NCBI GenBank assembly: GCA_904380375.1
Contig: CAJFID010000011.1
Coordinates: 1-64,000, forward strand
Direction of reading: 5' to 3'
DNA: 64,000 nt
DNA from: Avimonas intestinalis
Lineage (GTDB): Bacteria; Bacillota; Clostridia; Oscillospirales; Acutalibacteraceae
Shown: positions 44,466-54,050 of the stretch, one piece after another
Layout: the number at the start of each line of letters is the position of its first letter
Numbering within the stretch: position 1 is the first letter of the stretch
The notes under the pieces: model-generated
What the model was told of the DNA's origin: nothing
The model's database searches: none
Seen by the model: only the letters and a program-made list of their open reading frames with translations
Position numbers and translations under genes: made by a program

Positions 44466-44828
44466 CTACGGCTGCGGGACAAAATCGGAGAGGGGCAGCA
44501 TTTCGCCGTCCTTCCACAGCCGTTCAAGATCGTAAAAGGAGCGGGTTTCCTCGTAAAACACATGGACGATCACGCTGCCGTAGTCGAGCAAGATCCACCG
44601 GGAGGAGTTATAGCCCTCCACCCGCTCCGGCTTCACGCCCTGTTCGCCGAGCTCGTATTCCACATAATCCGCCAGCGCCTTAACCTGGGTGGTGCTAGTG
44701 CCGGCCGCGATCACGAAATAATCCGCAATCACCGTCAGGTCCCGCACGCCGATGATCTTGATCTCTTCCGCCTTGTGCTTATCAAGGGACACGGCGATCT
44801 GCCGGACGAGTTCTTTCGGTTCCATCAT
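44466..44828 (-). CDS. rsfS: Ribosomal silencing factor RsfS
   Basis: 120 residues from ATG 44828 (AAAGGA about 11 nt upstream). Binds ribosomal protein uL14 and blocks subunit joining when nutrients are short. KIIGVRDLTVIADYFVIAAG, QVKALADYVE and SSRWILLDYGSVIVHVF are the family signatures. Position between LCP/yqeK and leuS is conserved in Firmicutes. Confidence 0.95.
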   Translation of the reverse strand: MMEPKELVRQIAVSLDKHKAEEIKIIGVRDLTVIADYFVIAAGTSTTQVKALADYVEYELGEQGVKPERVEGYNSSRWILLDYGSVIVHVFYEETRSFYDLERLWKDGEMLPLSDFVPQP

Positions 44829-44897
44829 TCGTTGCTTCATCCTTTCAGGCCGCTTCGGGCCGCCGGAGGTCGGTGCGCCCGCACGGGCGCGGGATCA

Positions 44898-46223
44898 TCA
44901 GGCCGCCGCGGTCGCCTGGGTCTCGGCGGCGGTGGTTTCGACCGCGCCGGACTGGGACGCCGCTACCTCGGAGAGCACCTGCATATGGGTGTCCGTCTCC
45001 CCTTCCCATTCGGCGGGCAGGGAGAGGCTTTCCGCCGCAATGGCGTCCCCATAGGGGTTAAACGCCTCGTTTAACAGGGAAGCCAACGCCGCCCGGTTCG
45101 GGGCAAAATAGGTGCCGCCGTCCTGGCTCACGCTCCCGCCGGGAAGGATATACGCCGTCATAGAAGAGGGCGCGATGTCCTTCATATCCAGCAGGAGGGC
45201 GATGATCTCCTCCCGCGTATGGTCGGAGAGGATCGGGGTGGAGCCGTTCATCAGCGGGCCGATGGTATCGTTGGTCAGCTGGTCTTCGGTTTGGAGGATC
45301 AACCGCTGGAAGATGCCGAGCAGCACCTTGCGCTGTTTCAGCATCCGGTTGATGTCGCCGTCAATCCCCCCCGAGGAATCCATCGCATAATACAGGGACG
45401 CTTCACCGTCCAGCGTCTGCACGCCGGCGCCGTAATTCACATCGCCCACCGTCATGGCGGATTCGAGGTTTACGTCCACGCCGCGCAGCAGGTTTACCAG
45501 CTTGACCAGCGCCTCCTGCGGGATTAGGAAATACCCGTCCACCGGCAAGCCGAGCTGGCTGTTCAGCGCGCGCAGCAGTTCCTGGGAGGAGGAGCCCTTT
45601 TTCTGGGTCACGGGGGTTCCGCAGGCGGCGTGATTGCCGTCCGCAATCTCGCTGTCCTCCAGCTGCTGGCCGCAGGTTTCGCACCAATTCAGCGGGGTGG
45701 GGCTGGCCCAGATATCGCTGAGGCTTGCCGCCGTCTGCCCGCCGTAATAGGTTGCCTTCGGCAGCTGGAGGATATGGATCGTTCCCTGCTGCTTATCCCA
45801 GCAAAGAAGCGACAGCGCCTCAAGCGGCTTAGACTCCGACGGGCTGTCCTCCTCGTCAACGCCGAGGATCCCCAGCGCGTAATACGCGACCTTATCCTGG
45901 TCGGCCTCCGGCGTGGTGATATGCTGCGTCAGATTGACCTCGCCCGGATCCTTTTCCGTGCCGGTCATCTCCCGGTAAACCGTGAGGACGCCCACCACCA
46001 GGAACACCGCCACCGCCACGATGATGGCAAGCAGGATGGCGATCAGGACGATCTTTTTAACCTTTTGGTTCTTTTTCTTTTTCTGCGCCTTCTGCGCCGC
46101 GGTCCGCGGGGCGGCCTTACCGCCCGGGCGCTGTGCAGCCGTGCTCTTTTTCGCCGGCTGTGCGCGGCCCTGGCCCTTCCCGCCGCGGCTGCCGGTGGTA
46201 TTGCGGTTGTTTGCGTTCGGCAA
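44898..46223 (-). CDS. Divergent LytR-CpsA-Psr (LCP) family protein with Cys-rich insert
   Basis: 441 residues. A Lys/Arg/Ala-rich cytoplasmic N-terminus, one membrane helix (about 58-82), then an extracellular LCP-like domain. LCP enzymes attach anionic polymers to peptidoglycan. Family features: a LGVD start (about 120), FQRL and INRMLKQRKVLLGIF matching the R-x-x-x-RQ region, and the LLRGVDVNLE block. But the usual SIPRDT is QLPKAT (about 153-158), so the phosphate-binding Arg and the Asp are replaced. An insert at 180-202 (CETCGQ ... NHAACG) looks like a small metal site. Catalysis is doubtful. Position by yqeK and rsfS is the usual LCP place. Confidence 0.78.
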   Translation of the reverse strand: MPNANNRNTTGSRGGKGQGRAQPAKKSTAAQRPGGKAAPRTAAQKAQKKKKNQKVKKIVLIAILLAIIVAVAVFLVVGVLTVYREMTGTEKDPGEVNLTQHITTPEADQDKVAYYALGILGVDEEDSPSESKPLEALSLLCWDKQQGTIHILQLPKATYYGGQTAASLSDIWASPTPLNWCETCGQQLEDSEIADGNHAACGTPVTQKKGSSSQELLRALNSQLGLPVDGYFLIPQEALVKLVNLLRGVDVNLESAMTVGDVNYGAGVQTLDGEASLYYAMDSSGGIDGDINRMLKQRKVLLGIFQRLILQTEDQLTNDTIGPLMNGSTPILSDHTREEIIALLLDMKDIAPSSMTAYILPGGSVSQDGGTYFAPNRAALASLLNEAFNPYGDAIAAESLSLPAEWEGETDTHMQVLSEVAASQSGAVETTAAETQATAAA

Positions 46224-46294
46224 AGCCCTATCATCCTTTCATACGGGCCGGAGCCGGCCCTTCCCGCGGAAAAACCGGGGATGGGAGCCGTCTC

Positions 46295-47563
46295 TCAGGC
46301 CGTTCCGCCGGCCTCCGCCTCTTTCTTCAGGCGGCCGGCGACCAGTTTGTTGTAGGCGTGCACCGCATCGGGATGAATTGCGAGCCCCCGCTCCGCCAGG
46401 TCACGGATCGTGTAAGACAGCGCGTACTCCATCGCGGGAGCGCTGCCCGTTTCCGCCAGGCGGCGCATCTCCTGCACATCGTCGTACTTCCGGTCGGCCG
46501 AGGTGAAATCCGCAAGGAAAAGCGTTTTTTCCAGGGGAGACATCCCGGCCCGGCCGGTGGTGTGATACCGCACGGCCGTGACGATGTCGGGATCGTCCAC
46601 ATGCAGCACCCGCTCAATAAACGCCGCCCCGGCGATCGCATGCCAAAGATTGGGGGTAACCTCCTCAACGCTGTCAAGCATTATACCAAAATCGCGGATC
46701 ATTTGCAACAACGCCGCCGGCTTCTCATCCTTCAGGATATCGTGAAGGATCCCGGCGGTGCGCGCTTTCCCCGCGTTCGCCCCGTACAAAGGGGCCAGAT
46801 GCGCCGCCTGTTCCGCCACCGCCAAGGAATGACGGAACCGCTTGTCCGACAGGCGGCCCCGGATAATTTCTATAAACTGCTCGTCGGTCTGCATCGTTTT
46901 CATCGGCCCTTTCCCGGTATACAGCTGGTGTTTCACGATATATTCCGCCACCGCCGGCGGCAGCTTCCCCTCCGCCGACAGGCGCCGCACGGCGTCCGGC
47001 CCCTCCCGCAGCCGCTGCCGGAGCTCCGTAGAGGAAACCGGGAATTCGGGGATTTCCTCAACGATGCAGCGGGCGCCCCGCTTTTCAAGCGCCGCGGCAC
47101 ATTCCCGCAGCGCTTCCGGCCCTACGCCGTCCCGCGGCGCGGCGCAGAGCACCGCCAGCCCGGCGATCTCCTCAAAGCGGTTCCAGGTGCCCAGGGTCAA
47201 AAACATGTCCGCGCCGGTAATCAGATACCAGGAGACGCCCGGCTCCTGCTCGTGCAGGGCCGCGAGGGTATCGGCCGTAAAGCTCGCCCCGCCCCGGCGG
47301 ATCTCCAGGTCGGACACCGCAAAAAGCGGGTCGTCCCCTGCCGCCAGGCGGCACATCGCCAGCCGGTCCTCCGACGGGGCCATATACGCCTTCAGCTTAT
47401 GGGGGGGAACGGAGGTGGGCATCAGCACCACCCGGTCCAGCCCCAGCCGGCGGGCAAATTCCCGCGCGAGCCGCAGATGCCCCTCGTGGATCGGGTCAAA
47501 GGTCCCCCCGAACAAAGCGTACCGCCGGGCGGGACCGGCAGCCCGGCGCTTGTTATCCTTCAT
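46295..47563 (-). CDS. Fused NadD (nicotinate-nucleotide adenylyltransferase)-YqeK (Ap4A hydrolase)
   Basis: 422 residues in one frame. Residues about 14-215 are NadD: GGTFDPIHEGHL (nucleotidyl-transferase motif) and VSSTELRQRLREG; it makes deamido-NAD. Residues about 221-415 are YqeK, an HD-domain symmetrical Ap4A hydrolase: RHSLAVAEQAAHLA, GILHDILKDEK (HD) and RYHTTGRAGMSPLEKTLFLA. In most Firmicutes these are two adjacent genes. An internal ATG at 46903 with GGGAAAGGG just upstream matches a normal YqeK start, so the YqeK part may also be made alone. Start ATG 47563 with GGGAGG 9 nt upstream. Confidence 0.9.
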   Translation of the reverse strand: MKDNKRRAAGPARRYALFGGTFDPIHEGHLRLAREFARRLGLDRVVLMPTSVPPHKLKAYMAPSEDRLAMCRLAAGDDPLFAVSDLEIRRGGASFTADTLAALHEQEPGVSWYLITGADMFLTLGTWNRFEEIAGLAVLCAAPRDGVGPEALRECAAALEKRGARCIVEEIPEFPVSSTELRQRLREGPDAVRRLSAEGKLPPAVAEYIVKHQLYTGKGPMKTMQTDEQFIEIIRGRLSDKRFRHSLAVAEQAAHLAPLYGANAGKARTAGILHDILKDEKPAALLQMIRDFGIMLDSVEEVTPNLWHAIAGAAFIERVLHVDDPDIVTAVRYHTTGRAGMSPLEKTLFLADFTSADRKYDDVQEMRRLAETGSAPAMEYALSYTIRDLAERGLAIHPDAVHAYNKLVAGRLKKEAEAGGTA

Positions 47564-47638
47564 GCCATCCGGCCTCCCTTCCCGTTGCTTCTCTGCCTTC
47601 CGCGCCGCCTCCGCTGCGGCGAAAAGCCCCGCGGCGGA

Positions 47639-47947
47639 TCAGCCGCGGCGGGCCTCCCGCGGGAGCTGGATTTTCGGCTCCTTCGGGTTGGGGCGGTAAA
47701 GCACAAAGGTGCGGCCGATCACCTGCACCACCTCGGCGCCTACCGCCTGAGCAATCCGCTCCGCCGCCTCGCGGGAGGTCAGGGGGCAGGCCTCCAACAC
47801 TTTGCCCTTGAGAAGCTCCCGGGCGGCCAGCGCGTCGTCCGCCTGCTTATACAGCGCGTCGGAAAGCTCGCCCTTCCCCACATGGAGAATGGGGTCCAGG
47901 GAATTGGCCATAGAGCGCAGAAACGCGCGTTGTTTACTCGTCAGCAA
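47639..47947 (-). CDS. yhbY: YhbY family ribosome-assembly RNA-binding protein
   Basis: 102 residues from TTG 47947; LTSKQRAFLRSMANSLDPIL is the standard start, and GGAGG lies 8 nt upstream (a TTG 6 nt earlier is too close). The CRM domain has the GxxG-like loop in HVGKGELSDAL and the VVQVIGRTFVLYR strand. Assists 50S subunit assembly. It precedes nadD-yqeK, the usual order. Confidence 0.95.
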   Translation of the reverse strand: MLTSKQRAFLRSMANSLDPILHVGKGELSDALYKQADDALAARELLKGKVLEACPLTSREAAERIAQAVGAEVVQVIGRTFVLYRPNPKEPKIQLPREARRG

Positions 47948-48087
47948 ATCCAATCCTCCTACCTTCGTCTATGTTCGGCGTTCCCGCCGCTTTTTGTCCC
48001 CGTAGCGCAGGGAACTGCCTCCCCACAGCGCGGGGATGCAGGGCGGCGGGTACCGCATCGGTTTTATTCTTCCGCTTTTGCCGTCCT

Positions 48088-48693
48088 TTACGCCTTGCTT
48101 TTCAGCAAATATTCCTCCAGCCGGGCGGAAAACAGGCGCAGGGCATTGCCGCGGTGGCTGATCGCGTCCTTTTCCTCGTCGGACAGCTCCGCATAGGACA
48201 TGCCGCCGTCAACGACGAACAGCGGGTCGTAGCCAAAGCCGTTTTCCCCGACCGGGGTAAAGCCGATCCGGCCCGGGCACTCGCCCCGGGCCTCCACCCT
48301 ATCCCCGTTTGGGAACACGCAGCAGATGGCGGAAACGAATTTCGCCCCCCGCCCTTCCTCCGGCACCCCTTCCAGCTCCCGGAGGAGCTTGCGGTTCCGG
48401 TCGGCGTCGGAAGCGCCCGGCCCGGCAAAGCGGGCGGAATACACCCCCGGCGCGCCGTCCAGCGCATCCACCATCAGTCCCGAGTCGTCCGCCACGGCGG
48501 GAAGGCCCGCCTGCCGGCAGGCGGCGGCCGCCTTCAAATACGCGTTTTCTTCAAACGTAACGCCCGTCTCCTCCACCTCGTCCAGCTTGATACCGACCTC
48601 CGCGTCGGTCACCGCGTCAATGCCCAGCGGCTTGAGGATGCGGGAAAGCTCCGCCAGCTTTTTGTAATTGTGGGTCGCGATGATCATCTGCAT
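48088..48693 (-). CDS. XTP/dITP diphosphatase (RdgB/HAM1)
   Basis: 201 residues from ATG 48693 (GGAG upstream). Removes non-canonical purine nucleotides such as dITP and XTP. MIIATHNYKKLAELSRIL, TFEENAYLKAAAACRQAG, VADDSGLMVDALDGAPGVYS and GFGYDPLFV are the conserved blocks. It lies between ftsY and yhbY, which may share transcripts. Confidence 0.96.
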   Translation of the reverse strand: MQMIIATHNYKKLAELSRILKPLGIDAVTDAEVGIKLDEVEETGVTFEENAYLKAAAACRQAGLPAVADDSGLMVDALDGAPGVYSARFAGPGASDADRNRKLLRELEGVPEEGRGAKFVSAICCVFPNGDRVEARGECPGRIGFTPVGENGFGYDPLFVVDGGMSYAELSDEEKDAISHRGNALRLFSARLEEYLLKSKA

Positions 48694-48769
48694 AAGGATT
48701 TCTCCTTCCTGAAACTCTCCGGCGTTTTGGGAAGCCCGCCACGCCGGTCCGCTTTCCCGGCAAGCGCGC

Positions 48770-49678
48770 TTATTCGCTGAACAGGCCCTCGGTAAACTCC
48801 TCCGGGTCAAAGGGGAGCAGGTCGTCAATCCCTTCGCCCACGCCGACAAACTTCACCGGCACGTCCAAATCCTCCCGAATGGCCAGGATCACCCCGCCGC
48901 GCGCGGTGCCGTCCAGCTTGGTCAGCACGATGCCGGTGATGCCGGCGGCGTTTTTGAATTCCCGCGCCTGGTTGACGGCGTTCTGCCCGGTGGTGGCGTC
49001 CAGCACCAGCAGGACCTCCTTGTCCGCGCCGGGCAGCTCCCGGTCAAGCACCCTGCCGATTTTGGAAAGCTCGTCCATCAGGTTCTTCTTGTTGTGCAGC
49101 CGCCCGGCCGTATCACAGATCAGGATATCGGCGCCCCGCGCTTTGGCGGCGGCCGCCGCGTCAAATACCACCGCCGCGGGATCCGAATTCGGCGCATGCT
49201 TCACAATGTCCGCCCCGGCCCGCTCGGCCCAGATGTCCAGCTGCTCAATCGCCGCCGCCCGGAAGGTGTCCGCCGCGGCCAAGATAACCTTTTTGCCCTC
49301 CGCCTTATACCGGGCGGCCAGCTTGCCGATGGTGGTGGTTTTCCCCACCCCGTTGACCCCGATCACCAGGATCACCGACGGCTTGGTGGACAGGTGCATT
49401 TCCTGCCCGCCGCGCAGAAGCTCCGCCACCGTTTCCTTGAGCAGGCCCCGCACCTCGTTCGGGTCGGTGACGCCCCGCTGCTTGACCTTGCCCCGCAGCT
49501 CCTCGCAGATGCGGGCGGCGGTGTGCGCCCCCGCGTCCCCCAGGATCAAGATTTCCTCCAGCTCCTCAAACAGCTCCTCGTCAATCTTGGTAAAGGCGCG
49601 GAGCATCGTCGTGACCGAACCAACGATCGAATCGCGGGTTTTTTTCAGCCCCGCGCTGATTTTTTCAAAAAAGCCCAT
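48770..49678 (-). CDS. ftsY: Signal recognition particle receptor FtsY
   Basis: 302 residues from ATG 49678; the frame extends upstream, but MGFFEKISAGLKKTRDSIVG is the typical short N-terminus. The NG GTPase domain shows GVNGVGKTTTIGKLA (G1), DTFRAAAIEQL (G2), DTAGRLHNKKNLM (G3) and TKLDGTARGG (G4). There is no acidic A domain, as in many Gram-positive FtsY proteins. Docks SRP-ribosome complexes at the membrane. It follows smc and has its own promoter. Confidence 0.97.
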   Translation of the reverse strand: MGFFEKISAGLKKTRDSIVGSVTTMLRAFTKIDEELFEELEEILILGDAGAHTAARICEELRGKVKQRGVTDPNEVRGLLKETVAELLRGGQEMHLSTKPSVILVIGVNGVGKTTTIGKLAARYKAEGKKVILAAADTFRAAAIEQLDIWAERAGADIVKHAPNSDPAAVVFDAAAAAKARGADILICDTAGRLHNKKNLMDELSKIGRVLDRELPGADKEVLLVLDATTGQNAVNQAREFKNAAGITGIVLTKLDGTARGGVILAIREDLDVPVKFVGVGEGIDDLLPFDPEEFTEGLFSE

Positions 49679-49820
49679 AGACCAGTTCCTCTTCGTTCTC
49701 GTTGTTTTGAGGCCGCCCGAGGGCGCCCTGTTCACCATATTGCCGTCCTCCCGCCGGCATAGCCGGCTTCCGCGGCCGCCTGCCGGGCACGCCTTATCCG
49801 GAAAAGGACAAAGCGAATAT

Positions 49821-49848
49821 ATTATACCACATTGCCGCCCATTCGCAA
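49821..49848 (-). promoter_or_regulatory. ftsY promoter
   Basis: On the minus strand: TTGCGA (49848-49843), 16-nt spacer, TATAAT (49826-49821), in the 266-nt gap after smc. Confidence 0.7.
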
Positions 49849-49944
49849 AGGGGAATCCGGCCGACGACAAAGTGGCCGCAGTCTCCGGGACAATCAAGAG
49901 GCGTGGGATCCCGCTCCGGCCCGGGAACCGCCGAACCGTCTGCC

Positions 49945-52900
49945 CTACAGGGAGGAGGCGGAAAGCCCGAGCTTCTCCTCCACCTCGCTGGCACGCAGCT
50001 CGAGCAGCTTGGAGACGCCCTGCTCCTGCATGGTTACGCCGTAGAGCACGTCGGCCTCCTCCATCGTGCCGCGGCGGTGGGTGATGACGATGAACTGCGT
50101 CTTATCCGACATCCGCCGCAGATACGCAGCGTAGCGGTCCACGTTCACGTCGTCCAGCGCGGCCTCGATCTCGTCGAGCACGCAGAAGGGGGATGGGCTG
50201 ACCTTAAGGATGGCGAACAGCAGCGCGATGGCGGCCAGCGCCTTTTCGCCGCCCGAGAGCACGTCCATATTCAGGATCACCTTGCCGGGCGGCTGCACGT
50301 GCATCTCAATGCCGGAATGCAGGATATCGTCCGGGTCGGTCAGCTTGAGGTCGGCCTTGCCGCCGCCGAACAGCTCGGCGAACACCTCCCCATAGTGATA
50401 ATTGATCTGGTTGAAGCGGTCCAGGAAAATTTCCCGCATCTGCACGGTCAACTCCCCGATGAGCTTTAGCAGCTCGTCGCGGGAAACCTCCACGTCCTTG
50501 ACCTGGGCGGAAAGGAATTCGTAGCGCTCGCTGACCTCCTTATATTCTTCAATCGCATCAACGTTGACGCTGCCCAGGGCGCGGATTTTCCCCTTGAGCT
50601 CGCTCAGCCGGCGGTTGGCCCTTCCCGCGTCCTCAATCGGCTTGGCGGCGGCCTCCGCTTCCATGCGGGTAAGCTCGTATTCCTCGTACAGGCGGCGGAT
50701 GACGTCGTCGCTGTCCTTTTCCACCGCGGCGGCTTTTTCCTCCAGCCGGGCGATCTCGCGGCCCGCCTGTTCCCGCTCGTCCGCCTTCTCCCGGGATAAG
50801 CGGCGGAGCTCGGTCTGCTTCTGCTCCCCTTCGGCGCGGCGGGCGACCAGGGCCTCCACCTGCCCGGCCGTCTGCGCGGCGCGGGCGCGGCGGTCCTCCG
50901 CCTCCTGGCTCAGGGCCGCGATGCGGGCCTCAATGTCCGCGTTCGTCCCCTCAAGCTCGGCGATGCGGGTCAGCAGCGCCTCCTGCCGGCCGGCGGCGTC
51001 CGCCTGCCGGGCGCGCAGCGTCTCCGCCGCCGCCTCGGCGGCTTCGATCTCCTTATGCAGCGTGAGGACCCGCAGCTTGTTTTCCGTCACCCGGGCAGAA
51101 AGCGCCTCCCGCTGCTCCGCCAGCTCCTGCCGGCCGCCGGTCAGGGCGGCGAGCTTTTCTTCCACCGCCGCTTTTTCCTCTTCGGCCCGTCCGGCCTCCT
51201 CCTGGGCCTGGTCGGCCAGGCGGCGGCATTCCTCCGCCCGGCGGCCCAGCTCCTGCATTTCGGCGGCGGCCTCCTGGGCCGCCTTCTCGCCGGCCTGTGC
51301 CTGCTCGCTCAGGCGGCGGAGCTCCCCTTCAAACCGGATGCGGTCCTCCTGCGCGGTGGCAAGCTCGCCACGGGTGCCGCTTAAGGCGGCTTCGGCGGCG
51401 GCGGCCTCCTGCCCGGCGGCCTTCCACGCCTCCCGCGCCTTTTCCGCTTTGGAGGCAAGGGAGGCGGCCTGCGCCTCGATTTTCTCAATCTCCGCCCGGC
51501 GGGAAAGCAGGCCGGCGCTTTTGACGCTCGAGCCGCCGGTCAGCGAGCCGCCGGCGTTAACCACCTGCCCGTCAAGTGTAACCACCCGGAAACGGTAGCG
51601 GTACTTGCGGGCGATGGCCACCGCGTAGTCCATATCCTCCGCCACCGCGGTGCGGCCCAGGAGGCTGCGCACCACGCCCTCGTATTCGGCGTCGTATTTC
51701 ACCAGATCCGCCGCGATGCCGACGAAGCCGGGCTCCGCCGGCAGCCCGGGTTCGTCAAGCAGGCTTCCCTTGACCGAGGTCAAGGGAAGGAAGGTTGCCC
51801 GCCCGCCGTTGTTGTCCTTGAGGTATTGGATCGCCCGCTTGGCGTTGTCCTCATTTTCCACCACGATGTTTTGGGCGGTAGCCCCCAGGGCGGTTTCCAT
51901 CGCCAAAGCCGTATCCGCCGCGGTTTCAATCAGCCGGGTCACCGGGCCGCGGATCCCCCGCAGCGCCCCCCGCTCGGCCTGACGCATGACGGTTTTGACG
52001 CTGCCGGCAAAGCCCTCCATGTTGCGTTCCAGATCGGCCAGCAGGCGGGCGCGGCGGCGTTTTTCCTCCGCATCCAAGCCGAGCCGGTCGGCCTCCTGCT
52101 TGGCGGCTTCCAGGCGGGCGGCGCGGGATTGGTAGCGCAGCTCGTACCCCTTGACCGCGTTTTGCAGGCTTTCCACCTTTTCCTCGCACGCGCGCAGGGC
52201 CCCGGCGCATTCCGCCGCCTCCTTTTTGGCCGCCTCGTTTTGGGCGGTGCGCACCGCGGCGCCGGCGGTGAGCTGGGAAAGCCGCAGGGTAATCTCCTGC
52301 AGCGACGACTCGCTGGTGACCCCCTTGACCCGGATATCCGCAATCTTCAGCGCGATATCCGACGCCTGCTTGGAAAGCGCCTCCATCTGCCCGGACACCT
52401 CATCGCTCGAGCGGGAAAGCCCCTGCATCTGCTCGCTGAGCTCCAGCTGTTCCTTTTCCGCCGCCGCAATGGCCGTCCGCTTTTCCTCCACCTCTTGAAG
52501 CAAGCGGGCGATCTCCCGGTCAAATTCCTGCCCGCCCGCGCGGGACTGCTCGACCTCCTCCTGCAGGCGGGAAATGTTGTCGGTGTTGTGGTAAATATCG
52601 TTGCGCAGCACGGCCGCGTCCCCGTCGCAGCGGGCGGCTTCCTCTTCCAGCGCCTGCGCGCCGCGGCGGACCTCCTCAATCTGCGCCGCAATCTGCTGGG
52701 CCTGCTGCGCGATTTCCTCGATCTCCTGCTCCAGCCCGTCAATGGCCTCGCCGGCCCCGTCGTACTGGGTGCGGGCCAGCTCCAGCTTTGAGTTCAGCTC
52801 CCGCAGGGATTCCCGCGATACCTCCAGGGTATGCAGCCAGAGGCCGATTTCCAGCTCCTTTTTCTCGCCGGCGTACTCCAGGAATTTCTTCGCCTTTTCC

Positions 52901-53526
52901 GCCTGCTGGGCCAGGGGGCCGACCCGCTCCTCGAGCTCCTGGAGGATATCCCGCAGCCGCAGCAGGTTTTCCTCGGTGGAATTGAGCCGGCGCTCCGCCT
53001 CCGTCTTGCGGTAGCGGTATTTCGCAATCCCGGCGGCTTCCTCGAAAATTTCCCGCCGCTCCTCCGATTTGGAGGCGACGATATCGCCGATCCGCCCCTG
53101 GCCGATGATCGAATACCCGTCCCGTCCAAGGCCGGTATCCATAAAAAGCATCTGCACGTCCTTCAGGCGGACGGTCGCTCCGCCTAAGAGGTATTCGCTC
53201 TCCCCCGACCGGTAATACCGGCGGGTCACTTTGACCTCGTCGCTGTCGTAGTCCAGCCGGCGGGCGGTGTTGTCGATCACCAGGGAAACCTCCGCAAAGC
53301 CCACGCCGCGGCGGCTGGCGGTCCCGTTGAAGATCACGTCCTCCATCTTGGAGCCGCGCAGGCTTTTGGTGGACTGCTCGCCGAGCACCCAGCGGATGGC
53401 ATCGCTGATATTCGATTTGCCGCTGCCGTTCGGGCCGACAACGGCGGTCATCCCTTGGCTAAAGGTCAGCACCGTTTTGTCGGGAAAGGACTTGAAGCCC
53501 TGCAATTCCAGGGATTTGAGAATCAT
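49945..53526 (-). CDS. smc: Chromosome segregation ATPase SMC
   Basis: 1193 residues from ATG 53526. N-terminal Walker A GPNGSGKSNISDAIRWVLGE, two long coiled coils rich in Ala, Glu and Arg, a hinge at about 500-660 (GFAGSVKTVMRQAERGALRG and ATFLPLTSVKG), and a C-terminal signature LSGGEKALAAIALLFAI with Walker B FCVLDEIEAALDD. Compacts and resolves chromosomes with ScpA and ScpB, which are not in the window. Normally follows rnc directly; here a GNAT gene and a 790-bp repeat-containing gap intervene. GGGAGG is 11 nt upstream of the ATG. Confidence 0.98.
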   Translation of the reverse strand: MILKSLELQGFKSFPDKTVLTFSQGMTAVVGPNGSGKSNISDAIRWVLGEQSTKSLRGSKMEDVIFNGTASRRGVGFAEVSLVIDNTARRLDYDSDEVKVTRRYYRSGESEYLLGGATVRLKDVQMLFMDTGLGRDGYSIIGQGRIGDIVASKSEERREIFEEAAGIAKYRYRKTEAERRLNSTEENLLRLRDILQELEERVGPLAQQAEKAKKFLEYAGEKKELEIGLWLHTLEVSRESLRELNSKLELARTQYDGAGEAIDGLEQEIEEIAQQAQQIAAQIEEVRRGAQALEEEAARCDGDAAVLRNDIYHNTDNISRLQEEVEQSRAGGQEFDREIARLLQEVEEKRTAIAAAEKEQLELSEQMQGLSRSSDEVSGQMEALSKQASDIALKIADIRVKGVTSESSLQEITLRLSQLTAGAAVRTAQNEAAKKEAAECAGALRACEEKVESLQNAVKGYELRYQSRAARLEAAKQEADRLGLDAEEKRRRARLLADLERNMEGFAGSVKTVMRQAERGALRGIRGPVTRLIETAADTALAMETALGATAQNIVVENEDNAKRAIQYLKDNNGGRATFLPLTSVKGSLLDEPGLPAEPGFVGIAADLVKYDAEYEGVVRSLLGRTAVAEDMDYAVAIARKYRYRFRVVTLDGQVVNAGGSLTGGSSVKSAGLLSRRAEIEKIEAQAASLASKAEKAREAWKAAGQEAAAAEAALSGTRGELATAQEDRIRFEGELRRLSEQAQAGEKAAQEAAAEMQELGRRAEECRRLADQAQEEAGRAEEEKAAVEEKLAALTGGRQELAEQREALSARVTENKLRVLTLHKEIEAAEAAAETLRARQADAAGRQEALLTRIAELEGTNADIEARIAALSQEAEDRRARAAQTAGQVEALVARRAEGEQKQTELRRLSREKADEREQAGREIARLEEKAAAVEKDSDDVIRRLYEEYELTRMEAEAAAKPIEDAGRANRRLSELKGKIRALGSVNVDAIEEYKEVSERYEFLSAQVKDVEVSRDELLKLIGELTVQMREIFLDRFNQINYHYGEVFAELFGGGKADLKLTDPDDILHSGIEMHVQPPGKVILNMDVLSGGEKALAAIALLFAILKVSPSPFCVLDEIEAALDDVNVDRYAAYLRRMSDKTQFIVITHRRGTMEEADVLYGVTMQEQGVSKLLELRASEVEEKLGLSASSL

Positions 53527-53850
53527 CGGGGTGAATACCTCCCAAGTTAAAGATATGGCTGCTTCGTCCGCACGCCGCAGATTTCGGAATGGGAATTTCT
53601 CCCACATCAGCACAAAAAGCCGCGTTTTTCAGCGAAGACGATAACGGACCGTGCGTAAAAATTCAAATTACGGAACAAGACGGGAAAATTCGGATAACCG
53701 TTCCGCGGATTTTTGATTCCTTTTCCTGCCGGGCAGCTTCGCTGCGCCTGGCACGATCAGCCCTCCATCTTCCCAAAAAACAAAGGCTTTCGGCAGGGCC
53801 GGGCCCCTCTCTGCCTCCCGCCTGTCCCGCAGCCCGCGCAGACGTTTTTC

Positions 53851-53907
53851 GCCTGTCCACCAATTTCACATTTTTCCACGTCAGGGCCGATTTTGTGGAA
53901 AATATGC
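53851..53907. repeat. Intergenic repeat, copy 1
   Basis: Starts GCCTGTCCACC, then AATTTCACATTTTTCCAC and, after ~14 variable bases, ATTTTGTGGAAAAT. ATTTTTCCAC and GTGGAAAAT form a dyad. TTTTCCACA on the minus strand (53902-53894) fits the DnaA-box consensus TTWTNCACA. Confidence 0.8.
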
Positions 53908-53992
53908 CGTGTTTTCACGGATTTTGCAGAAGCCGCGCGCGGTTTTGGGAAGAAACGGCAGGCGGATTCCGGGTATTTCATAGGCATATCCC

Positions 53993-54050
53993 GCCTGTTC
54001 ACCGATTTCACATTTTTCCACCCGGGCCCGGATTTTGTGGAAAATCCGCC
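53993..54050. repeat. Intergenic repeat, copy 2
   Basis: Same blocks as copy 1: GCCTGTTCACC, GATTTCACATTTTTCCAC, GC-rich centre CCGGGCCCGG, ATTTTGTGGAAAAT. TTTTCCACA on the minus strand at 54044-54036. Confidence 0.8.

Noticed and set aside
46133..48196. 687-residue open frame on the plus strand opposite nadD-yqeK and yhbY
   Set aside because: Antisense to clearly recognised genes; Arg/Pro/Gly-rich composition typical of GC-rich shadow frames; no ribosome binding site or motif.
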